Assembly (NCBI GenBank): GCA_003522145.1
Contig: DPGD01000041.1
Coordinates: 1-40,024 of the forward strand
Source of the DNA: Clostridiales bacterium
GTDB lineage: Bacteria > Bacillota > Clostridia > Oscillospirales > CAG-272
Reading direction: 5' to 3'
Length of the DNA: 40,024 nucleotides
Below the pieces are notes generated by a model. The model searched no databases. It had not been told where the DNA came from and saw only the letters and a program-made list of their open reading frames with translations. Below, piece after piece: positions 24,142 through 32,629 of this stretch (positions are counted from its first letter, which is position 1; the number at the start of each line of letters is the position of its first letter). Position numbers and translations under genes: made by a program.

Positions 24142-26427
24142 ATGAACCGAAAAGAAGAACCAAGGAGGGTGACAGCTCTTTTGGATAAATGGAAAAAACA
24201 ACTGGAGGAGAAACTGAAAAATCCGGAGTTTCTGAAGGCCGGAAAAGAAGAGCTTTTAAAAGGACTTCTTTCTTTCGGAATCGGTTTCTTCTTTGCGCAG
24301 GGATCCTTTTTGTTTGGCAGCTATCCCTTCGGTATTTCCCTGCTCGCCTCGGCAGACAGCCACCTCTGGGGAATCTGGGCAGGATGCTGTCTCGGCTCCT
24401 TTTTTGCCCGGGGATTTCCGCCCTTTCTCTTTATTTCCCTGTACACACTGATCCTGACCCTGCGTCTCACCGTTTTTCATAAAAACAGAACATCTGCAGA
24501 AGAATTCTCTCCGGGCCCGCTCTTTTACGCCTTTGCCGCTTCACTTCTTTCCCTTGTGCCCGGACTGTACACCTGCATTGCCGAAGATTTTACCCTTCAT
24601 GCGCTCTTTGCCCTGCTTGTATCTCTCTTGGCCTCCGGCGTGTTTACATTTCTGTTCAAAGGAGCTTCTTCAGGGATACGCACCCCCTGGATTTATCAAA
24701 CTGCAGCGACAGGGGCTTTCTCCTTCGCCCTGGTTTACAGCTTGGGCAGTATAACCTTTTTCGGATTTTCTCCCAATGTGGCGGCTGCCACCCTTTGCTG
24801 TCTTCTGATTTCAGCCAAGGAAAACTTTATTCTGGGCGGAATTTTCGGCGTGGCCATGGGAATCGCCTGCGGCGGCGAATATATACCGATTTTTCTCTTT
24901 GTGGGAATGATCTCTTCCGCTTTTCACCGCTACAGCCCCCGTACCGCTCCTTGGCTTGGAATTCTTGCCGGCTTTGCCTTTGCATTTTACAACCGTGGTG
25001 CTTCGGCCTTTCTTTATGTTCTTCCGGATCTGGCCAGCGGCGCTTTGGTCTATCTTCCTTTGGAGGCATTTCTGCAACGAAGAAAAACAAAGGTTGCCGA
25101 AAAGCTGGGACGGTCCGCAAAGGAAAAAACGGCCGAATCCGGGCTTTTGCCTTCCCTGTCAACGCAATTGAAGGAGCTTTCCGGCAAGGTCTTTTCCCTT
25201 TCCGAAAAGCTCCGCTCCCCAACTCCGGAGAACGCCCGGCGCATTTGCCGGAAGACCGTGGAAGAGATTTGCGGGGAATGTTCCGGAGATTGCTTCAAGG
25301 ACGGCACGATGAGCGAGAAAATTGCCGATACCCTTTTTGAAGTGGGCAGTCTTTCCGCCTATAAGGAACCGGTATACAAAAGCAATCTGTGCGAAAAAAA
25401 GAAACTGCTCTGCGACCAGATCAATAACGACTATGCCTCCTATCTGAGAGCCCTTCTGGAATCGGACAGGGCGGAATGTTATGCCCAATGCTACAGTCAA
25501 TGCTCCAAAATTCTGAAAGACCGGGAACTGCTGTTTTCAAAGGAACAGGAGGAGAACTCCAAAGAAAGCGAGCGGTTCCGCAAATCCTTGGAAAGAACTC
25601 TTGCATTTCGCTCTGCCTGCGCTTACGGCACAAGACAAATTCTCTTCAAAGCCACCGGCATCGAGCCGGAGGAATCTCTTCAGAACAGCGATACACTGCA
25701 AACATATCTGGAAAATGCCTTAAACTACCGCCTTTCTCCTCCGGAATTTACTCTTTCGGGAAAAGAATGGTCCTTTACGGTCCGGCGAGTCCCTGCGTTT
25801 CAGATACAGGAAGGAGCCATCACCAAATGCAAAGAGGAAGAGGATTACAGTGGCGATACCGTGTATACCTTTAAGGATCAGGATTATTTTTATGCTCTCC
25901 TCTGCGACGGCATGGGCAGCGGACGGGAGGCGGCTTTGGTTTCCAGAATTGCCTGTCAGTTTTTTAAACATCTTCTCTCCTGCGGCGCTTCCTTGGAAAC
26001 GGTTCTAGGTACCGTCAACGACTTCTTACTGCACCAGAGCTGTGAGTGCTCCACCACCCTGGACATGGTCCGTTTTGACCTTCTTGACGGACAGTGCGAT
26101 TTTATCAAATGCGGTGCCTGTCCCTCCCTTGTGCTTCGGGGAGACAACACCTTCAAAATATCCTCCACCAGCCTTCCGGTAGGCGCCACCAGAGAAGTGC
26201 ACTATGAGAAGGTCACTGTCCGGCTGAGACCCGGAGACAAAATCATCCTTATAAGCGACGGCATTTCCAGCCAGATTGAGGGTTCCCCCTGGCTTTCTGC
26301 CCTTCTCTCCGGCAGTGTACGCCCCGACCCTCAGGGGATGGCAGAGGACATTCTGCGCACTGCTTTTACAGGTGCGGAAAAACCGGACGACCGCAGTGTG
26401 CTGGTTCTGGAGGTTTCAGAGTGCTGA
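24142..26427 (+). CDS. spoIIE: Stage II sporulation protein E, membrane PP2C-type phosphatase
   Basis: The protein is 761 aa (B. subtilis SpoIIE has 827). The ATG at 24142 has GGGGG seven bases upstream. The N-terminal part (about 40-330) has around ten membrane spans. A cytoplasmic middle region (about 340-540) has Cys-rich stretches (ICGECSGDCF, CYAQCYSQCS). The PP2C-type phosphatase (about 555-761) has metal-binding Asp589 (CDGMGSG), Asp706 (ISDGIS) and Asp749-Asp750 (DDRSV). In sporulation it sits at the polar septum and dephosphorylates SpoIIAA, which releases sigma F in the forespore. With the 0A-box promoter this is good evidence for a spore former. In many Clostridia tilS follows spoIIE. 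Here a mobile element follows instead. Confidence 0.94.
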   Translation: MNRKEEPRRVTALLDKWKKQLEEKLKNPEFLKAGKEELLKGLLSFGIGFFFAQGSFLFGSYPFGISLLASADSHLWGIWAGCCLGSFFARGFPPFLFISLYTLILTLRLTVFHKNRTSAEEFSPGPLFYAFAASLLSLVPGLYTCIAEDFTLHALFALLVSLLASGVFTFLFKGASSGIRTPWIYQTAATGAFSFALVYSLGSITFFGFSPNVAAATLCCLLISAKENFILGGIFGVAMGIACGGEYIPIFLFVGMISSAFHRYSPRTAPWLGILAGFAFAFYNRGASAFLYVLPDLASGALVYLPLEAFLQRRKTKVAEKLGRSAKEKTAESGLLPSLSTQLKELSGKVFSLSEKLRSPTPENARRICRKTVEEICGECSGDCFKDGTMSEKIADTLFEVGSLSAYKEPVYKSNLCEKKKLLCDQINNDYASYLRALLESDRAECYAQCYSQCSKILKDRELLFSKEQEENSKESERFRKSLERTLAFRSACAYGTRQILFKATGIEPEESLQNSDTLQTYLENALNYRLSPPEFTLSGKEWSFTVRRVPAFQIQEGAITKCKEEEDYSGDTVYTFKDQDYFYALLCDGMGSGREAALVSRIACQFFKHLLSCGASLETVLGTVNDFLLHQSCECSTTLDMVRFDLLDGQCDFIKCGACPSLVLRGDNTFKISSTSLPVGATREVHYEKVTVRLRPGDKIILISDGISSQIEGSPWLSALLSGSVRPDPQGMAEDILRTAFTGAEKPDDRSVLVLEVSEC

Positions 26428-26462
26428 AGAACGGCTTTTTCACCTGTGGCTTCCCCTTCTGA
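26421..26462 (+). pseudogene. Possible truncated start of the next chromosomal gene
   Basis: A GTG at 26421 overlaps the end of spoIIE and has GGAGG seven bases upstream, a well-placed ribosome site. It opens only 13 codons (MLKNGFFTCGFPF) before a TGA. It may be the stranded start of a gene, such as the tilS that usually follows spoIIE, that was broken by the mobile element, or a chance match. No tilS motif is visible. Confidence 0.25.
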
Positions 26463-26640
26463 AAGGGTCAAGGTTATTTGCGCCGCCTGTTTTCGGGATA
26501 TACGAAAAGAAGGACCGGACACAGGTCTCACTGAATTTCAAAAAAGAACGCTCCTCACTTTGATCTGCATTCTTAGCGGAGAAATAGGCGGTGGAAGTAC
26601 CGAGGCATTGATTTACCTCGGTATTTCTGTTTTTGTGGGG
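26463..26640. other. Chromosome / mobile element junction region without genes; hairpin at 26598-26623
   Basis: No convincing gene is seen. TACCGAGG (26598-26605) and CCTCGGTA (26616-26623) form a perfect 8-bp stem followed by TTTCTGTTTTT, a terminator on the plus strand. The left attachment site of the element should lie within or next to this stretch, but its partner is beyond the right edge, so the exact junction cannot be set. Confidence 0.5.
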
Positions 26641-28284
26641 TTAGGATGCGATAGCATCGGATGTTCTCACGGTATGCTGTTCTCTGAAGCCTACGGTGAA
26701 GACGATGTCGATATCGTTGCCCTCGGTGCGTGACCACTTCTGCTTCTTTTCGTAGACATATATCTTGGATACAAATGCGTGTACGATCTCGGGAGTCAGC
26801 TCCTGAATGTCAACAAATCTGTTGGCATTGGCAACGAAATCGTCTATCGAATTCCGTTCACTTCCATAGCTCGCTTCGGCTTCTTCAAGCTCGGTGAGCT
26901 TTTTTGCTAAGATGGTTTGCTCCGATTCGTAGCTTTGAGACATTTTATCATAACGCTCGTCTGTGATACGTCCGCTGACGTTGTCCTCGTAGAGCTTTTG
27001 AATGATACGATCAAGCTCGTCTATACGCTTTCTTGTTTTGACTATCTCTGCCTTTACCGCCTTGAGCTTTTTCTCGTCCTCATCGCGCTTCTTGGCACGG
27101 GCTTTCTCGTAGAAGACCTCGGGGTTCTCTCTCGCAAGCTCGGTCACCCAGCGTATCTGCTGAAGAACGATCTGTTCAAGTGCCATAGCGTTGATCTGAT
27201 GCGCCGAGCATCTGTCCTTGCCCTTACGCTGATAATATCCACAACTGTAATAGTTTTCTTCGGGAAGTATGGTCTTGGCTCTGTGAAGGTACATTCGATT
27301 TCCGCAACTGGCACAGGCAATCACATTGTGGAAGATATCTACCTTGCCAGACTTATCGGGACGATTGCGTCCGTCAAGGATAAGCTGTGCCGTTTCAAAA
27401 TCCGCTTTGCTGACGAGTGCTTCGTGTGTATTCTCAAATATCAACCATTCTTCCTTGGGCAGACGGATCTGCTTCTTGACCTTGAAGGATTTAACTTTGG
27501 TCTTGCAATTCACGGTGTTGCCGATATAATCCTGATTGCGGAGAATAGAACGTATCGTGGTGCTTGACCACCTATAAGGATCGGTGATATCAACACCGCT
27601 GTGAACGTAGCCGTATTTCTGATAGAGATACTGTCCAGGCGTGATGATCCGATCGGTTTCCAATCCCTTGGCTATCTTTTTGAGATTGGGATCCTTAAGA
27701 AATTCTCTGAAGATACGAATGACGATATCCTTGGTATCGGGATCGGGTATGATGCGTCCGCTGTCATCGGGATCCTTGATATATCCGTACGGCGCGTTTG
27801 TCGCAAGGCGTTCACCTCGCTTGGCTTTGCTTTGAAATGTGGCTCTGACCTTGTGACTTGTGGTCTGGGCGTGCCACTCGTTGAAGATATTGATAATGCC
27901 AAGCTGCTGTTCATTCTCGCTGTGAAGGCTATCGTAGTTATCGTTGATGGCGATAAAACGAACGTCATATTCGGGAAACGTCAGCTCGATATACCGTCCG
28001 GTCTCAATATAATTCCTGCCGAGACGGGACAAGTCCTTGACAATAATGATCCCGATCTTGCCGTCTTCCATATCCGCCATCATGCTTTCAAAGCCGGGGC
28101 GGTTGAAATTCGTACCGCTAAATCCATCGTCAATATAGAATTTCGTGTTGCAGAAGCCCTTGCTCTTGGCGTAGTCCGCGAGGATCTTTCTCTGATTTTG
28201 TATGCTGTTTGACTCACCTTGAACCGAATCCTCGTGGCTGAGTCTGCAATACAGTGCTGTTATTTTTTCGTTTGTTTCGTGCAT
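26641..28284 (-). CDS. Large serine recombinase (TnpX/TndX type) of the mobile element
   Basis: The protein is 547 aa. The ATG at 28284 has AAGGAG seven bases upstream. The N-terminal resolvase domain (about 8-160) has the catalytic Ser16 in YCRLSHED, with YIDDGFSGTNFNRPGF and VKDLSRLGRNYIETG. The recombinase domain (about 165-290) has APYGYIKDPDDSG and RSILRNQDYIGN. A zinc-ribbon with CASCGNRM and YYSCGYYQRKGKDRC (about 320-380) and a coiled-coil region (about 390-480) follow. It is the clostridial branch that moves Tn4451- and Tn5397-like elements by site-specific integration and excision, usually at a GA or GG core. It lies at the left end of the element with its 3' end toward the chromosome. 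Confidence 0.93.
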   Translation of the reverse strand: MHETNEKITALYCRLSHEDSVQGESNSIQNQRKILADYAKSKGFCNTKFYIDDGFSGTNFNRPGFESMMADMEDGKIGIIIVKDLSRLGRNYIETGRYIELTFPEYDVRFIAINDNYDSLHSENEQQLGIINIFNEWHAQTTSHKVRATFQSKAKRGERLATNAPYGYIKDPDDSGRIIPDPDTKDIVIRIFREFLKDPNLKKIAKGLETDRIITPGQYLYQKYGYVHSGVDITDPYRWSSTTIRSILRNQDYIGNTVNCKTKVKSFKVKKQIRLPKEEWLIFENTHEALVSKADFETAQLILDGRNRPDKSGKVDIFHNVIACASCGNRMYLHRAKTILPEENYYSCGYYQRKGKDRCSAHQINAMALEQIVLQQIRWVTELARENPEVFYEKARAKKRDEDEKKLKAVKAEIVKTRKRIDELDRIIQKLYEDNVSGRITDERYDKMSQSYESEQTILAKKLTELEEAEASYGSERNSIDDFVANANRFVDIQELTPEIVHAFVSKIYVYEKKQKWSRTEGNDIDIVFTVGFREQHTVRTSDAIAS

Positions 28285-28300
28285 GGTTGTTCTCCTTTCT

Positions 28301-28401
28301 ACTCTTAAACCATTTGTTTTACAAAACAACCAAATAAGCTGCAAGCATATATTACCACAACGTGTTTCATATATCCAGCGTTTTTCGAAACGTTAAGAGT
28401 A
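28301..28401. promoter_or_regulatory. Inverted-repeat-rich upstream region of the recombinase gene
   Basis: TACTCTTAA (28301-28309) and TTAAGAGTA (28393-28401) form a 9-bp inverted repeat across the region. TTGTTTT/AAAACAA (28315-28330) is a near-continuous palindrome, and CGTTT/AAACG forms a small hairpin near 28379-28392. A -10-like TAATAT precedes the gene but has no good -35. It could hold the operator or recombinase-binding sites. Confidence 0.35.
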
Positions 28402-28420
28402 AAGTAACATATCATATCCA

Positions 28421-28855
28421 TCACCGATTCCGGTCTATCAGCTCGTCTATTTTATCGAATGCCGTGACTTCTTTGCTTCGATCAAGGTAATTTGTTACGT
28501 GATAAACCTTGCCGCGAATTTCATGCTCGCTCCGAAGACCAACGTAGTTTTCTTTCTGCGCTTCGTAGTAACGGGCGAAGGCTTCGGGGTCTGAGTAGCC
28601 TTTTTCGCCGTGCGTATCCCGAAACAAAAACTGAAGCGTCAGCAGAATTCTTTTGAACCATCCGGCATTGATATACTCGTCACGGACGAACCAAGTTGCG
28701 AGGATCTCGTCTTCTTTCTTCTGCCTTTCCGCTTCTTCCTCACGATGCTTGCGCTGAACTTCTTCCCAGTTCTCAAGGCTTTCTCCGTCACAAAGACGGG
28801 TACGATCATCGTGAAAGAGACAGCGTATTCGTTTCCATAATTTTTTAATAGTCAT
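28421..28855 (-). CDS. Hypothetical element protein, 144 aa
   Basis: The ATG at 28855 has GGAGG six bases upstream, inside the end of the ribbon-helix-helix gene, and the two genes overlap by 11 bp. The product is highly charged, with a long Glu/Lys/Arg-rich helix (about 28-50, WEEVQRKHREEEAERQKKED) that is probably a coiled coil. It also has a hydrophobic stretch (WFKRILLTLQFLFRD, about 66-80) that is too short and charged to be a sure membrane span. The C-terminus has KVYHVTNYLDRSKEV. I do not recognise the family. Its position next to the recombinase and the ribbon-helix-helix protein suggests a maintenance or transfer role. Confidence 0.7.
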   Translation of the reverse strand: MTIKKLWKRIRCLFHDDRTRLCDGESLENWEEVQRKHREEEAERQKKEDEILATWFVRDEYINAGWFKRILLTLQFLFRDTHGEKGYSDPEAFARYYEAQKENYVGLRSEHEIRGKVYHVTNYLDRSKEVTAFDKIDELIDRNR

Positions 28856-29273
28856 CCTTAACCTCCTTCATCTTTGTGTGTCTTAGCGTTTCCTCAAGAG
28901 GAATTTTACCGCGCGTTCTGCGAACGTTATTGTAAGCCTGACGTTGAATCTCATCGAGCTCTCCGGGCTCAACCTCCAGGCAAGAAGCGACAAGACGAAC
29001 CATCATATCCGCATAAACCGCATAGCGAAACATGGCAGTTGAGATACCTCCGAGGCTTTCCGCGCAGGCTGTTTGAATAGAATCTGCAAGAGCTTTCGTC
29101 ACAAAAGAATTGCCACCACCGAGCACAAGCTCTCCGATATATCGCTCGATTGCCTTGGCAACAAATTCATTTCTCGACGAACATTTTGCCAAAGATAAGA
29201 GCTCATCTGCTTTTTTTACGAGCTCACGGTCAACGTAAATACTGATTCTTTGCTTATTTTCCGGGTCTTTCAT
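28845..29273 (-). CDS. Ribbon-helix-helix (CopG/Arc-like) DNA-binding protein
   Basis: The protein is 142 aa. The start is the ATG at 29273 with GGAGG five bases upstream. Residues 7-50 fit the fold: a beta strand (RISIYVDREL), then two helices (VKKADELLSLAKC and SRNEFVAKAIERYIGEL). The C-terminal part (about 55-142) is helical and may mediate oligomers or contact a partner. Such proteins act as autorepressors, plasmid-type partition or relaxosome accessory factors, or antitoxins. It is translationally coupled to the 144-aa gene. The non-coding stretch upstream (29286-29693) with short repeats could hold its binding sites. Confidence 0.75.
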   Translation of the reverse strand: MKDPENKQRISIYVDRELVKKADELLSLAKCSSRNEFVAKAIERYIGELVLGGGNSFVTKALADSIQTACAESLGGISTAMFRYAVYADMMVRLVASCLEVEPGELDEIQRQAYNNVRRTRGKIPLEETLRHTKMKEVKDDY

Positions 29274-29285
29274 AAATACCTCCAA

Positions 29286-29693
29286 AATGGCGAAACACCA
29301 ATGATTGTCACACTATGGTTTCGTTGTACAGCGGGTGAATTGTGGGTTATGGAATACAAAAGGTGCACATTCTGACACCAAACCTCCAAAATAGAATACA
29401 AAAGTGACACGCGCCACGCGCGCTCACATCTCTCCAAAGCTCGTCAAAGCTCTCGAAAGCTCGCAAATTCGGTCGGCGTTGCCGTCCGATGTGATATGCA
29501 GGTGCCCCTTGTGGGATACTGCTTTATCCTGCTTGAAAATCGAAAATCGCTGATTTTGCGCTTCTTCGTAAAAGTTCATCTCAATTTCCGCTTTTTCTTT
29601 GTTTCCTGCATATCAGATTTTACAACGTGATCCATTCCAAAATTGAACCGCCGATAATGGCGGTACCGACTTTTTTGTTACGCTGTCACGCCA
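29286..29693. other. Non-coding stretch with 10-bp tandem repeats and hairpins (possible operator or oriT-like region)
   Basis: No convincing gene. GAATACAAAAG occurs twice (about 29351 and 29391). AAAGCTC occurs three times at 10-bp intervals (29436-29465). CGCG-rich inverted repeats lie at about 29404-29427, and GCGAAAATC-like inverted repeats at about 29537-29560. This density of small repeats upstream of a ribbon-helix-helix gene resembles an autoregulatory operator or an origin of transfer. Confidence 0.35.
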
Positions 29694-29978
29694 TTATTTT
29701 TTTGCATTGAGCTCATGCATCTTCGCTCTTGCCGTTGCCTTACGTTCCTCGGAGTACGGTGCGGATATGCGATAGGTAAAATACCGCTTTTGTATTTTGA
29801 ACTGAAGGCAACCGCATTCGTCATCACTCACTATTTTGCATAGCTCCGGGTATTCTTGCGAGAATGCAAGGAGCCTGTTTTTGAGGCTGGTGTTGTATGT
29901 GATGACCGTAGTCCACTCGTTAGCCTCGTCGAAGTATATCTCGGTCGTTTTATGTGTTTTCTTAATACCTGTAATCAT
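29694..29978 (-). CDS. Hypothetical small element protein, 94 aa
   Basis: The ATG at 29978 has GGAGG about 11 bases upstream. A TTG at 29987 is too close to that site to be the start. The sequence has a central pattern TEIYFDEANEWTTVITYNTSLKNRLLAFSQEYPELCKI, then CGCLQFKIQKRYFTYRISAPYSEERKA. Small proteins of this shape are familiar from Firmicute integrative elements and phages, but I know of no established function. It is short and mixed alpha/beta with a basic C-terminus. It is probably the second gene after a very short open frame at 29994-30092 whose stop codon touches its ribosome site. Confidence 0.7.
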   Translation of the reverse strand: MITGIKKTHKTTEIYFDEANEWTTVITYNTSLKNRLLAFSQEYPELCKIVSDDECGCLQFKIQKRYFTYRISAPYSEERKATARAKMHELNAKK

Positions 29979-29993
29979 ATTTTTCAAAACCTC

Positions 29994-30092
29994 CTATTTT
30001 TTCGTGCAGTGAGAAGCACCCCTGTTTTTGCTCAAAAAAGCCTCGGTCTGCATCGGCGTTATTTGCGATTTTCCAAACGGCGTGACTCTCAT
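29994..30092 (-). CDS. Possible 32-aa small protein or leader peptide
   Basis: The ATG at 30092 (or an in-frame ATG at 30104) opens a short frame starting MRVTPFGKSQ and ending with a TAG that overlaps the GGAGG site of the next gene. The tight junction suggests translational coupling. There is no strong ribosome site, and the length allows no family call. It may be a leader peptide or chance. Confidence 0.35.
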   Translation of the reverse strand: MRVTPFGKSQITPMQTEAFLSKNRGASHCTKK

Positions 30093-30219
30093 TGTGCAAC
30101 GCATCGTTTGCCACTCTCAAAATAGCTAAAAGCCCACATTCCGTCGGTGTACACTGTAATTCATCACTGCCACTTAATTTTCAAAATTCTTATACAGAAA
30201 TCAGTTGTTTTTTCATAAC

Positions 30220-30316
30220 AAAAGGGTGAGCACCAGAATAAGACAGAGCTTAGCTCTGTAATAAATCTGATACTCACCCTTGTCTCCCAATTTCACAGCC
30301 GGGAGGATGGCTCACT
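30220..30316 (-). ncRNA. Structured RNA / terminator element, copy 1 (3' of the PIN-like nuclease gene)
   Basis: In the minus-strand RNA a first hairpin CUCCCG/UGGGAG (loop GCUGUGAAAU) is followed by ACAAGG. A long terminator hairpin follows (GGGUGAGUAUCAGA pairing with UCUGGUGCUCACCC) with a UUUUGUU tail. The tip carries ACAGAGC/GCUCUGU. The 51-bp core 30266-30316 is identical to 32675-32725 except for one base. The core contains the TGA stop codon of the PIN-like gene. Substitutions between copies give G-U pairs in the minus-strand RNA but A-C mismatches in the plus strand, so it acts as minus-strand RNA. Confidence 0.75.
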
Positions 30317-32372
30317 TTCGATTGTATTTGTTATTTAGTTTTTTTATGATATAGTCTTCGTTGGTGGAAAGCACTTTGGTTAATCGAAGGATTATGCCTA
30401 TTACGGTAAATAATGCGGAACCCGAACCGGATATAACTTTAATAGCTTTAGAATTTTCATCCAACCATTTTATTATTTCGATTGAAATTTCTTTGTCACC
30501 TACGAAATAACTTAAAATAAATGTTGCAAGGAATATCAAAATGCCCAATCCAACTATACCCCAAAATGTAATCAGTATTCCTTTATGTCGTTTGACGATT
30601 CCTTGGGCTTGTTTTTTGATAATGTCATCTTGGCCAGACGTAAAGCTTTCTTCTTTCGCAGATTGGATTTTTTGAGCATTTCCAAGTTCGTCTTGCTCAC
30701 GTTCTAAACGATGTTTTTCCTCGGCCTCATCAAGAGCATCCTTCATCTGCTTGGAATGACGAGCATCAGATTCCGCCCTTACTTCTGCCACTCTTGACTG
30801 AATAATAGTTTCGTGAGACTCTTCGACAAAAGCAATTGGATCTTCAACTGTAACTTGTGGATCAGACAAGCGCTCTCTGATATCGAAAATAATTTGTTCT
30901 TTTATTTCATGATCCTCGTTCAGTTCAATAATATAGGCGAGCATCGCTCTTTTTTGCGCCAGTTGTGTATCACGCTCTGGGGCTATACGAATGTTTAAAA
31001 ATTGGCAGAAAGCTGCATAATCTTCAGCAGTTCGCCCCTTGTATTTTAAGAGAATAGAATACCAAACGCTGGGAAGAACAAACATAGGCACAACACCAGG
31101 TCTTTGAATGGCAGCCCATTCAGTCAGACAGTGGTCTGCGGTAATAAAGTAGTACTTTAACTGCATGAAATCAGTTGCATCATTAGCTGAAGCTTTTTCT
31201 AAGATATAAAGGTAATTGTTAATATCTACTTTGATGGCACCTTCATATGTGTTTTTATAATGTTTTGACTTGTATTCAGTAAAATCATCGCAAAGTCCCG
31301 TAAAACGTTTACAGTTGCTATGCGTGTCATAATTGTCCGCGACAACAAGTTTGAAAGGAGAAAGCAAACCACTTACAATACGCTCAAGATACTTTCTAAA
31401 TGAATCAAAATCTCCCACTACACTTGTAGGAATCTTACACCACTTTATATACTCGTCATGAAAGTCCAAATTGGCGTATTTTGAACTTAATGCTTGCATT
31501 GCTTCTCGAGAAAGCGGTTCCTTTTTGCCAAGGAGTTTTTTCAAACCATCCACATAATATTTGATCGTGCTTTTCGTTTCGGCATAGGTATGATTTGTAT
31601 AGCAGATTTTTATACCTGAATCTACACATTTTCTTATGAAAGCATCAATAGAAACTTGTCGTTCTACCTTATTAAATCCAGCCAATCTGAATATGATATT
31701 GGAATCAAGATAAAACTCTTTGCCGTTAAATATGCTACTAAAAGAAGACGTATCCTTTTTAACGGTTAACATACAATAATCGAAACAGGAAGATATTAAA
31801 TTTAATACAAACTCGTTTTTGGGCAGATAGTTCCAATTCAGAAAAGCATTGATAATCTTTGCCTCATCCGGTGTGAATTCATCGCTTACACAGTAGGATT
31901 TGGTTTCGGATGTTTTGCGATTCATTAGCTCCAGTACCGTTTTGGTATCAGAGTTGAATGAGAAGTATAAAAATTTGTATACAAGTTCTTTTACTGTCTC
32001 AAACTCCCAAGAATCTTCGCTTTCTTCAGAGGCCAAAAACATTGAAATGTACTCATCTATATTTACAGTTTGTTTTTCTTGGATTTTCTTGAATGCTTCC
32101 GGTTGCAATTGATATGTATTGTTGACAGGATCAGTGCATGTGTTGATAATTATGTTATCAGAGTCTTTCTTAATTGCGCTTAAGAGCTCTAAATCGGAAA
32201 ACGCCAAGGAATACTGTTCTTCGATTATAGCCTGTATTTGCGTCAATTTTATTGGGATCTCGAAATTATCATACAATACCAACTTGACAAGTTTTCGCAA
32301 ATTGGTTTGAAAATTTTGAGCTTGTCCCGAACTAAGAATCATTGCTAATCTAAAAATATTGTTTGCAACCAT
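30312..32372 (-). CDS. Membrane-anchored large PIN-like domain protein, candidate defence nuclease
   Basis: The protein is 686 aa. The ATG at 32372 has GGGGG six bases upstream, and a TTG at 32393 is less likely. The N-terminal 215 residues are helical with no motif I recognise. A PIN-like nuclease core follows with an acidic set in the right order: Asp223 in FYLDSNIIF, Glu265 in TYAETK, Asp383 in IKVDINNYLYI and Asp413 in YFITADHCL. A long insertion (about 275-375) separates the second and third. A Glu/Lys-rich coiled coil (about 525-590) leads to two hydrophobic segments (about 598-625 and 645-665) and a basic tail. This predicts an RNA- or DNA-cutting domain held at the membrane. Codon use is A+T-rich compared with neighbours, a sign of recent acquisition. 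It has its own consensus promoter. Confidence 0.72.
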   Translation of the reverse strand: MVANNIFRLAMILSSGQAQNFQTNLRKLVKLVLYDNFEIPIKLTQIQAIIEEQYSLAFSDLELLSAIKKDSDNIIINTCTDPVNNTYQLQPEAFKKIQEKQTVNIDEYISMFLASEESEDSWEFETVKELVYKFLYFSFNSDTKTVLELMNRKTSETKSYCVSDEFTPDEAKIINAFLNWNYLPKNEFVLNLISSCFDYCMLTVKKDTSSFSSIFNGKEFYLDSNIIFRLAGFNKVERQVSIDAFIRKCVDSGIKICYTNHTYAETKSTIKYYVDGLKKLLGKKEPLSREAMQALSSKYANLDFHDEYIKWCKIPTSVVGDFDSFRKYLERIVSGLLSPFKLVVADNYDTHSNCKRFTGLCDDFTEYKSKHYKNTYEGAIKVDINNYLYILEKASANDATDFMQLKYYFITADHCLTEWAAIQRPGVVPMFVLPSVWYSILLKYKGRTAEDYAAFCQFLNIRIAPERDTQLAQKRAMLAYIIELNEDHEIKEQIIFDIRERLSDPQVTVEDPIAFVEESHETIIQSRVAEVRAESDARHSKQMKDALDEAEEKHRLEREQDELGNAQKIQSAKEESFTSGQDDIIKKQAQGIVKRHKGILITFWGIVGLGILIFLATFILSYFVGDKEISIEIIKWLDENSKAIKVISGSGSALFTVIGIILRLTKVLSTNEDYIIKKLNNKYNRK

Positions 32373-32406
32373 AAGGCACCCCCAAAAGAGCAATTATTAC
32401 TTATTT

Positions 32407-32435
32407 ATTATACCATTTTTTTGCTCTTTTTTCAA
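32407..32435 (-). promoter_or_regulatory. Consensus promoter of the PIN-like gene
   Basis: On the minus strand TTGAAA (32435-32430), a 17-nt spacer and TATAAT (32412-32407), about 35 nt before the ATG at 32372. The rest of 32436-32629 is A+T-rich with no gene seen. Confidence 0.8.
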
Positions 32436-32629
32436 TTGCTTTTTGAAAACTATATATGAAACTGGGGGATTATCAATTTTTTCGTCGATATTATTGGATA
32501 AACACTTTAGCAAATAAGCTTTATATAGTAACCGAATATTTTCTTCCTTCAACTCAATCACCCGTATCCGCTCCTTTGTCTTAATATATTTTGCTTATAA
32601 ATTATTGCCTATAATATTATTCTATAAAC

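Noticed and set aside
26446..26733. Plus-strand 95-aa frame across the element boundary
   Set aside because: It runs into the antisense of the recombinase C-terminus, has no ribosome site and no recognisable motif.
29286..29693. CRISPR array
   Set aside because: The repeats are short (7-11 bp) and have no regular spacers. No cas genes are present.
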